Part shown: positions 8,572-14,462 of the stretch, piece after piece
How the letters are laid out: each line of letters begins with the position of its first letter
Numbering within the stretch: the stretch's first letter is position 1
Assembly: GCF_000003605.2 (NCBI RefSeq)
Contig: NW_003128872.1
Coordinates: 110,776 to 125,237 of the forward strand
Direction: 5' to 3'
Source of the DNA: Saccoglossus kowalevskii
Taxonomy: Eukaryota > Hemichordata > Enteropneusta > Harrimaniidae
DNA: 14,462 bases
Program-made: the position numbers and the translations under genes
The notes under the pieces: model-generated
What the model was told of the DNA's origin: nothing
The model's input: only the letters and a program-made list of their open reading frames with translations
Database searches by the model: none

Positions 8572-8860
8572 TCTGGTGGTCCAGTACAATAACTACAGGA
8601 TAGTCTTGTGATACGCCATCAGCCTAAATCGATCCATCGTCGCAATTGAATTCACACAGTCGCCAGTGCTGGACTACGTTCTCTTGAATCAACTTTTGAC
8701 CTAAATGAGTTGCGGAAAATTCTATGGTAATTAAAATTAATGAATACAAACATACACGTGATAGCGCGTTTGACTCTATTGTGATGGAACCTCGCTTAGC
8801 CATTGTTCTTCAAAAGTACATGGATGAATGCACTGGAACGTGTATAGTCTTCATAAATTA
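8572..8860 (+). repeat. Partial copy C, segment shared with 5426-5549, with insertion
   Basis: 8572-8634 and 8807-8860 match the copy A stretch at 5426-5549. About 172 bases (8635-8806) are extra here, starting after gatc and ending before ttcaaaagtaca. The extra piece has a more mixed composition (cagtcgccagtgctggacta) than its surroundings. It has no clear terminal repeats, and no flanking duplication beyond gatc/gttc could be shown. Confidence 0.75.
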
Positions 8861-9007
8861 TGAAATCGAACTCCGGGGGCAATGAATAATTTTAGAACAG
8901 TATGGAAATTGTATAGAAATGCATGTATTCAGGTTGTATTCGTATATTCCAACCATGGAGCATTAATTGATGATAATCGATTGCCTGAGAGATAGATCTT
9001 AATTAAG

Positions 9008-9103
9008 CGCGCGGCATCAGTAAAATGGGTGAAAAAGTTGCAAGCACATTACGCAATGAAAAACCTTACTTGGTTGTGCATTGGAGAAACAGGACAAGGA
9101 ACT
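9008..9103 (+). CDS. Dynein light chain (LC8-type) gene, exon 2 (partial gene)
   Basis: This exon has 32 codons in phase 0, ending exactly at a strong donor GTAAGT (9104). The frame reads RAASVKWVKKLQAHY, then AMKNLTWLCIGETGQGT. It follows the LC8 fold: second helix with the IKKEF-like WVKK, an aromatic Tyr, then the strand TWHCIVG (here TWLCIGE) with the invariant Trp and Cys. Joined to exon 1 it places the Trp at residue 42 (54 in canonical LC8). The usual His after Trp is Leu, and three extra residues lie before it, so this is a divergent member. A third exon with the last beta-strands (about 33 residues) is required and was not identified. Another frame of this stretch is also open (ATG at 9025) but matches nothing. 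Confidence 0.68.
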
Positions 9104-9300
9104 GTAAGTGCTTTCTTTGGTATGTTTATTATTTACCATTGAACTTTGAACTCAATCTACGTATGCCAAAACTATTATGCCAGTTTTAACTTCTGTTGAT
9201 TTACTCGAAATGTTAATAGTCGTATCGGGGAAATCGACACGTGACTGTATAACAACTCATGAATATCCCGAGATCCAAGCCATCAAAGATGACAATTACG

Positions 9301-9312
9301 TGACGTCATTGG
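9301..9312. promoter_or_regulatory. CRE palindrome next to an inverted CCAAT
   Basis: TGACGTCA (9301-9308) is the perfect CREB/ATF binding palindrome, and attgg directly after it is an inverted CCAAT box. The two together are typical of promoters or enhancers. No TATA box or start codon of a further gene was identified close by, so it may act as an intronic element or be a chance match. Confidence 0.35.
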
Positions 9313-9320
9313 TGGAGCAA

Positions 9321-9367
9321 AATAACGTAAACGTAAATAAACGTAAATAAAGCAAACGTAAGTAAAA
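9321..9367. repeat. ACGTAA short tandem cluster
   Basis: Four acgtaa words occur within 47 bases (aacgtaa, aacgtaaat, aacgtaaat, aacgtaag), in a degenerate tandem of about 10-base spacing. It lies just downstream of the CRE-like site. Confidence 0.65.
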
Positions 9368-9743
9368 TATGGTTAGTGTATTTATTTTTATTATTATTGA
9401 AAATAGTACCACGGTTGTCGTCATGTTCAAATGTTATTAACCTCCAAAGACAACTTGCATGCATTCCAATGGAGCATAAGAATATTATAAATTCGCCTGC
9501 CTATTTATTGTTGTACATCTGTCACCGTAACACCATAAGTTACAGCGTGTCATAATTTTGCGGTATTGCACTGCATATTTTCATCCTACAGTATTAGGAA
9601 ACGCGAATTCCAAATACGGAAAGCATAAGCGACCTCTAATAATAAAAAAACATGGCTGCTCCCAGGGTTTGACCGTTTGCTAGATCTCTTTTAAACGTTT
9701 TGGATTTCGACATTCCCATGATGTATTCCTGAGAGGAAAAATG

Positions 9744-9886
9744 AATAATAATAAGGTTATTACGAGGGTCCTACAAAGTATGCACTCAGACAGTACGCAG
9801 TCGCACCGACCTCCGCTGCGCGTCAGTCCATACTCTGCTGTCTTCGATCATATTTTACAGTGTCCTCGTAATAACCTCATATTATT
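9744..9886. mobile_element. Fold-back (MITE-like) element, 143 bp
   Basis: Terminal arms aggttattacgagg (9754-9767) and cctcgtaataacct (9864-9877) are exact 14-bp reverse complements. The match extends outward into aataataat (9744-9752) and attatt with one or two differences. The interior is notably GC-richer (for example cgcaccgacctccgctgcgc) and itself partly self-complementary. This is the look of a miniature inverted-repeat element or an RNA-forming hairpin. It has no coding capacity; the 68-codon frame across it is incidental. The target-site duplication is unclear. Confidence 0.6.
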
Positions 9887-9889
9887 TCT

Positions 9890-10429
9890 AAACAGACAGT
9901 GGAAAATGTATAGGGCACTATTAAGATATTTAATTTACTACGCTTGACTTTCACATTCATTTCAGTGAATCTAACTGATCAGAAATGGTGAGATACGCAA
10001 GAGATGCAAACAATGACATATTGTTAACAATGTCGTAACGTTTAAACAGTAACATGGTACACACATGTATACAATAGATACAAACAGTATCAAACAATTC
10101 AACTGTGGTATTCCAATATGTATCAAATCAGCGTGATCTCGGGAATAATATATAAAAAAGTAATATAAAAAAAAACGAAATAAAATTATTAACGACTTGT
10201 GCGAGGATTTTATGATCGAACGTATCTGTTGTTAGCAGACTCAGTTCAGTCGTATGCTGTAATGAAACACTCACAGTAATACATACATCATTATGCTTTA
10301 TTTAATGCCAGTCTAATTTTCACTTCTGTAAACAGGTAAAAATTAATAATATTGAAGAAGACCAATGTTTGCTTAATTTTACTGAACTGTAAATATGTAT
10401 GAATGTACTTATATTATTGTATGCACGGC
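9890..10429. other. Gene-free spacer before copy B
   Basis: AT-rich, with an A-rich patch at 10150-10190. No open frame, repeat match or RNA gene is recognised. Confidence 0.45.
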
Positions 10430-10830
10430 TTAATTAGTTATATCGCATGGATAGTTCCATATAAATCAAATTACAAATTATATGTTTTTTAGGGACATTA
10501 TGCCAAACATTATGATGTTATAAAACTCACAAATGCAGTCGCATGACAATCCGCACGGCCCTGGACATTAAATATTACACGTATTGAACGTTTAGAAATG
10601 TTGTGATATTGTTCATGTATATACATTGAATGTCAGCAACGAACATGAACATATTATAATTCCAAGCAAATTATTATCATAATCCCATTGTTTGACGTTG
10701 TATCCACTCACATATTCACCACGATGTTACAAATCAATTTACTTCCTAATTTTAATATTTCATATTACGAAAGTAAAATTAAATTCACTTTAAATTATTG
10801 TTTAGATTATAATGGTATAAATACGCAGAA
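10430..10830 (+). repeat. Long repeat unit, copy B, segment 1
   Basis: Counterpart of 544-935 in the same orientation, diverged by substitutions and small indels. No coding sequence is preserved between the two. Confidence 0.85.
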
Positions 10831-10844
10831 CATTTAAAGCAAAC

Positions 10845-10871
10845 ACCTTTTATATTCCACCTATAAAAGGT
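10845..10871. repeat. Perfect 10-bp hairpin
   Basis: accttttata (10845-10854) and tataaaaggt (10862-10871) are exact reverse complements with a 7-base loop. It lies just past the end of repeat segment 1 and is absent from copy A. Confidence 0.65.
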
Positions 10872-10983
10872 ATTTTTATAATTACTAGAAGTGTCAAAGG
10901 AATATTCTACAAACATAATGGTTGTTTTGATTATCTTATGCGACACTATTTTATTAATCTATGCCCTTCAATGCAATGTTTTT

Positions 10984-11578
10984 TTTTGTATACAGGCTTA
11001 ACTAACTAATTTCAATTCTAGTTATCCTTTTATCTATGTTAGATACACATATTTGAATAAAAGTTATTGGTGTCACAACATTATTTCGTATGAAAGGAAA
11101 AAACCGAAAATAAAAAACGGACACTATATTTGTGCTTTCGAAGCATACAACTGTACGGATATGGATATGGATATGATGGTTTATTACCCGTAATATTTGT
11201 GAAAAATACAATTCTGAAATAGGAAAGAAAAGTGTTCCATAATTTAGTTGCTAAATACGAGATTGAAAATTGGCCTATAGTTGCATACATTTTGGAACAA
11301 GTAAGTCACATCGGTGCCTTTGTCCGGTATTGTAATAGTACTGAATATACTTAAAGGTGTATGTTGCATAGAGAGTGGAAGATTACCATGGATAATATCA
11401 TATACAACATTGCAGATTGAATATTTGCACAATTTAGGAAAATCAAGAATTCTAAGTTGTTTGAAAATAGGTGCAGAATGGGCAGTAAAATCAATTAAAT
11501 TAATTAATTTTGCAATCTGTTTTTGTGCTGTTATAATGTTTTTTGTATGATATGTGTTACCCTAGACTTCTAATCCGT
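10984..11578. other. Extra sequence in copy B, unrecognised open frames
   Basis: Copy A has no counterpart for these roughly 600 bases. Open frames occur on both strands: + strand 11305-11550 (no ATG until a GTG-like start; Leu/Ile-rich C-terminus) and three overlapping minus-strand frames of 62-69 codons. A + strand stretch reading ERKVFHNLVAKYEIENWPI ends near a GTAAGT at 11301. None matches a family I know. It may be a degraded transposon insertion; no terminal repeats or target duplication were found. Confidence 0.35.
11157..11174. repeat. GGATAT hexamer microsatellite
   Basis: Three exact tandem copies of ggatat, with a partial fourth. It lies in the copy B-specific stretch. Confidence 0.85.
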
Positions 11579-11842
11579 AAAGTGTATTTACTTAGGGCGA
11601 ACCTCTAGTCTTAGCCTAAAAAATAGTTGGATTCACTTTTACATATGCTATCATAAATTGAATCAATTTAAATTTTAAGATGCAGAGCATTTGCCTAAAC
11701 TAGGAATTTTACTGAGTTTGACAAATTCCCCTGGGTGATCATGATAAACGGAAAAATCATTAGGTCTGTACTGGTATTGGTATAAGAATTTTGAATTCAC
11801 GAATGTTTTGGCAAATTTTAATTTAATTTAATTTTAAGGGAA

Positions 11843-11962
11843 ATGCATGGCAAGACATTGGATGCTATTTCGATGTATGACAGAAACTGGAATGAGCAGC
11901 TGGTTACAGTCACTGAAGTTTCAGATCGTCTCTGGGAGTACAGCAAGGACTTTAAATGCTTT
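11843..11962 (+). CDS. Possible 40-codon exon of an unknown gene
   Basis: From an ATG, 40 codons run in phase 0 to a consensus donor GTAAGT (11963). The product begins MHGKTLDAISMYDRNWNEQL and ends SDRLWEYSKDFKCF; it is charged and aromatic-rich with no known motif. An AG at 11837-11838 after a T-rich tract (aatttaattttaag) could be an acceptor. The same DNA is also open in the +1 frame, so the reading frame is uncertain. The copy A partner keeps the donor but has frame-breaking indels. This could be a real exon lost in A, or an ancestral exon now carried inside the repeat. Confidence 0.28.
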
Positions 11963-12124
11963 GTAAGTATATACAGTAACTGTTTGAAATTCTTGATATG
12001 ATGTTGGTCCTGACAACTGATGACGGTGGCAGGAATATTGAATCTTCAGTAAATGTTTCCCATCCACTGATTCTTAACAAATTTCGATCGTTCGCAAATG
12101 GACAAATATTATAGAAGATGTTTA

Positions 12125-12500
12125 CCAAAATTACTTGCCATTGCCAGTCAATTTTATGATTTTTTAAGGGAATCCTGAAAAAGATGAATTGAGATAAGCC
12201 TCAGGAATCAGATTGGACACTTTTAAAAGTGTCCCAAATTATTACAATTTTAAAACCTAATATGTTTAAAACATATAACCAAAGTCTAAGTATTCTAGAT
12301 CTCCTTTTATGAAGTTGGGAATATCCTATAGAATTGTTCGAAACGTCATCTGAAATGTACTGTTACTGTGTGTTTCTTTATTTATTACAAAATAGCAACA
12401 AAACAACAAGATAATGTACCTGAAGCGTTTGTATGCAGTTATATCAAATCCGTTCAGTTTTTCTAACATACATTGTTCATATCATATATTTTATATAACC
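12125..12500. other. Extra sequence in copy B containing a palindrome
   Basis: Copy A joins its flanks directly (about 1690). No open frame is seen. A perfect 20-bp palindrome lies at 12215-12234. The junctions are approximate and no terminal repeats were recognised. Confidence 0.5.
12215..12234. repeat. Perfect 20-bp palindrome
   Basis: ggacacttttaaaagtgtcc is its own reverse complement over all 20 bases, without a spacer. It sits in the copy B-specific stretch. It may be a dimeric protein-binding site or the centre of a small fold-back insertion. Confidence 0.8.
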
Positions 12501-12832
12501 TTAGGACAAAATGTCTGCTAATATAATATAGTTTGCAATATCATCGCAGAAATTACATACTCGTGATGAAATCACAAAGAAATATTTGGCTTGTATTTGA
12601 ATTAGTAATGCTTTTTTCAGGATTATCAGCACTGCGACAGTAACGTAACTGACATTTTAAGCGTATTACTAACATGTGGCTAACTTAATGGAATATGATA
12701 GATGAAACTTACATTTCAACATATTACGCTTAATACCAAATATACCTATCTGATGACTACTGATTCCACAATAAATAAGTGCAAATGATGTCCTAGTTTG
12801 TTACTTCAATTTTAATAAAAGAAGTCTCATAT

Positions 12833-12859
12833 ATGTCACATCGTAAATTAGTACAGACG
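12833..12859 (+). other. Candidate micro-exon, copy B
   Basis: 27 bases (MSHRKLVQT) followed by GTAAGA at 12860-12865, partner of 1981-2007. Length and phase are the same in both copies and a T-rich acceptor-like tract lies upstream (acttcaattttaataaaag). The reading frame stays open past the donor in this copy, so the donor is not required to explain the openness. Confidence 0.2.
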
Positions 12860-13146
12860 GTAAGACTAATGGTTAAAATACTATTTATTATTCGTATCTC
12901 TTTTAGTTGTGTCTTCGGAGGTGGGGTGGTTGCCACCGATTTCCTAGTTGCAGCCGTGTAGCCAATTGAATATAGTAGAGCAATTACTATATAAGCTATA
13001 ACTTTTATAAGCATATTTGGTAACTATGATAATAATATTTATAACTGTGTGTAGTATCTGTACAAATACACTCACACATTCTAACGATGCTGTATTGGAC
13101 GCGTGGGAACAAGTATTTAGATGGATTGTATATGTTATTATAGCGA

Positions 13147-13210
13147 TATTAAGGCTATAGAAGTAGTTCAGTTAGGAAGTGCAGTATAGTTGACGTTGAC
13201 GGACTATATA
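13147..13210 (+). repeat. Near-identical 64-bp block B1 (partner 2154-2217)
   Basis: One mismatch to the copy A block. Here the end continues as ctatataaacg, a better TATA-box match than in copy A, but no credible downstream first exon was found. Confidence 0.75.
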
Positions 13211-13447
13211 AACGTTTATGTGGCAAGTGTGAAACTGAATAGTCGTGAACATGCTAGAATTAGACATGCCACAATGCATCAAACTTTACACTTGTCGGCA
13301 TAAAATAGTGTTAAAATCACGAACTACATCAGAATAAAGAGACGAAAATATTCCTGAATATTTAACTAATCGTCTGCGCCAAAATACACTTCACTGTCGA
13401 CGAATTAATTTCCCAGATAAATACTGAATTGCAATACATACACTACA

Positions 13448-13515
13448 ACGGTAAATACGAGATTTGAACTTGTGATCACGGTAAAAGCATTGCCACTGTA
13501 GTCAACTATTCTAAA
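13448..13515 (-). other. tRNA-like Pol III box pair, copy B
   Basis: The minus strand reads ttgactacagtgg (A-box-like), then gttcaaatctcg (B-box-like) about 20 bases on. It is the counterpart of 2478-2545. A complete tRNA fold is not supported. Confidence 0.25.
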
Positions 13516-13650
13516 TATTTAATGTGTCCAACATATCAACAAAAAAATGCTACCGAAACGTACTAACGTTTAATTTAAAATATTGTCACCTTAAATATTA
13601 AAACGTACAAGTTTCCTGTTCATAATAAACAACACAGTTTCATGCAAATA

Positions 13651-13714
13651 TATATAGCGCCGGTTTATTGACAGCTCAAGTTGACTGTAATGAATATGTA
13701 TAACACTGTCATGG
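13651..13714 (+). repeat. Near-identical 64-bp block B2 (partner 4081-4144)
   Basis: One mismatch to the copy A block, with the same spaced TTGAC pair. The sequences on either side diverge sharply. Confidence 0.78.
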
Positions 13715-13901
13715 TAATTTTTCGAATTGAATGCACTTCCCCAGAGTTTGTTGCTTGTTCTAATTTCATGTTGACAAAATAACTCGCCCGTTCAGTTTTT
13801 ACTTCATTTATTGTTTTATTTTATCGTTATTATTCAGCAATATTGCAATGTTTTTACATAACCTGAGTAGGTTCCAATGTAGATATCCAACACTACATTC
13901 A

Positions 13902-13971
13902 CCAATTCAGACTGAGCAGCTGTCTTCTCGCCCTTCTGCCAAATTGTTTTCAATTGTAATACAAAACGATT
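13902..13971 (+). repeat. Near-identical 70-bp block B3 (partner 4381-4450)
   Basis: Two mismatches to the copy A block. Confidence 0.75.
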
Positions 13972-14027
13972 TCCGTTTAATACCACATCCAAATTAATCT
14001 GATATTTAATTTTAAGGCACAAAACGT

Positions 14028-14372
14028 ATGTTCACATTTCAATGGTTTGCATCAAGTATGTATGTTGACGATCGTTTCGGCATTCCATTCGGTCGTGTGT
14101 TTCGTATTTTGCCATTCCTACCATTTAGATATACCAACATGCAAATAGTTACATGTTGCCGAACATTTACACAACACGCAGCAAGGTATTCGAAGTCGCG
14201 CACTGGACATAGTTATTTGTTCCTGACTGACCCCAAAACACACGCTCCCACGACGACTAGAAGATTATTCGCGTCTGTGACGATCCTTCATAAATCAAAA
14301 GTGTAATTCCTTGTCAAGGTATAGCGTACTCTAAAGTAGAAGTTTTTGTCTCATTCAAATTAATATAGCAAA
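14028..14372 (+). repeat. Long repeat unit, copy B, segments 4 and 5
   Basis: Matches 4790-4862, 5028-5110 and 5635-5665 of copy A in order, but lacks the stretch corresponding to 5150-5630. The 92-codon open frame at 14028-14306 is not kept in copy A (indels and stops) and shows no family motif, so it is not called a gene. The last 90 bases of the window are unassigned AT-rich DNA. Confidence 0.7.
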
Positions 14373-14462
14373 CTCAGTATAGCAAATTCAAATTAATAAT
14401 CGCCACAGTTTGTTACATAAATAGTAAAAATAACCACAGAACCTCTTCATGTAAGAAACTTA

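Larger units (their letters stand above)
6755..9007 (+). other. Intron 1 of the dynein light chain-like gene
   Basis: The intron runs from GTGAGT (6755) to the acceptor cttaattaag (9007), about 2.25 kb in phase 0. It contains the partial repeat copy C (7725-8860) and a hairpin at 7488-7527. Positions 6755-7724 show no assignable feature. A short open stretch between tatgtgcag (7009) and gcagtaagtg (7065) has splice-like borders but does not keep the exon 1 phase. The acceptor's pyrimidine tract is weak. Alternatives are AG at 8995, also phase 0 and adding four residues, or AG at 9020, which would break phase. Confidence 0.5.
9104..9743. other. Probable intron 2 or downstream sequence
   Basis: No third dynein light chain exon could be recognised here. 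A possible acceptor ttttcatcctacag (ending about 9592) is followed by an open frame to about 9689, but its product does not resemble the LC8 C-terminus. The stretch also contains the CRE-like cluster at 9294-9367. Confidence 0.4.
11578..13535 (+). repeat. Long repeat unit, copy B, segment 2
   Basis: Counterpart of 1160-2562. Relative to copy A it carries extra DNA at about 12125-12500 and 12885-13030, plus a smaller addition near 12735-12785. It contains the exon-like stretch 11843-11962, the candidate micro-exon 12833-12859 and the near-identical block 13147-13210. The minus-strand open frame at 12793-13014 spans repeat and insertion and is not supported. Confidence 0.85.
13545..14020 (+). 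repeat. Long repeat unit, copy B, segment 3
   Basis: Counterpart of 3946-4520 and, more distantly, 7725-8035. It contains near-identical blocks 13651-13714 and 13902-13971. The minus-strand open frame at 13834-14022 lies across non-coding repeat and is not supported. Confidence 0.88.

Noticed and set aside
9025-9105. Alternative ATG frame across exon 2 (MGEKVASTLRNEKP)
   Set aside because: Open, but it resembles nothing, whereas the shifted frame gives the LC8-like WVKK and TWLC motifs and ends in phase at the donor.
9593-9689. Possible third dynein light chain exon after ttttcatcctacag
   Set aside because: The open frame lacks the hydrophobic beta-strand pattern expected at the LC8 C-terminus.
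14028-14306. 92-codon open frame on the + strand
   Set aside because: It lies in the repeat unit. The aligned part of copy A (4790-5110) does not preserve the frame, and no motif is recognisable.
1-14462. CRISPR array, bacterial operons, prophage or rRNA genes
   Set aside because: No regularly spaced repeats, no long open frames with ribosome binding sites, and no rRNA-like sequence were seen.

Overview
The window reads as nuclear DNA of an animal with a compact, AT-rich genome (roughly two thirds A+T by eye). There are no bacterial-style genes. Stop codons are dense in all frames, and the coding signal comes in short open segments bounded by splice signals. One degraded non-LTR retrotransposon tail, ending in an AAGT-type tetranucleotide run, and a divergent LC8-type dynein light chain gene with long introns would fit a flatworm (trematode-like) genome. 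That taxonomic guess is inference; only 'invertebrate metazoan' is reasonably supported.

The best gene candidate is on the + strand. A TATA box at 6587-6594 precedes an ATG at 6695. The first coding exon is 20 codons (6695-6754) with a GTGAGT donor. After an intron of about 2.25 kb, a second exon (9008-9103) ends at a GTAAGT donor. Joined in phase, the two give the helix-helix-strand first half of a dynein light chain (WVKK, then TWLCIGE, matching the family's IKKEF...TWHCIVG). The last exon, which should supply the remaining beta-strands, was not found and probably lies beyond the window or in a part I could not recognise.

Much of the rest is built from diverged, same-orientation copies of one long unit. 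Copy A runs about 544-5670, copy B about 10430-14370 and is cut by the window end, and a partial copy C (about 7725-8860) sits inside the dynein intron. A and B are interrupted relative to each other by insertions. In A these include 2566-3945, which carries the retrotransposon relic, and about 4520-4780. In B they include about 10984-11578, 12125-12500 and 12885-13030. In C there is 8635-8806. Within otherwise diverged A/B alignments, three blocks of 64-70 bp are nearly identical.

Other structures are a fold-back element (9744-9886), a CRE-like site beside ACGTAA repeats (9294-9367), several perfect hairpins or palindromes, a pair of exon-like segments with conserved donors (1411-1526 and 11843-11962), and tRNA-like Pol III box pairs near the ends of the paired A/B segments. 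The remaining stretches show nothing I can name.
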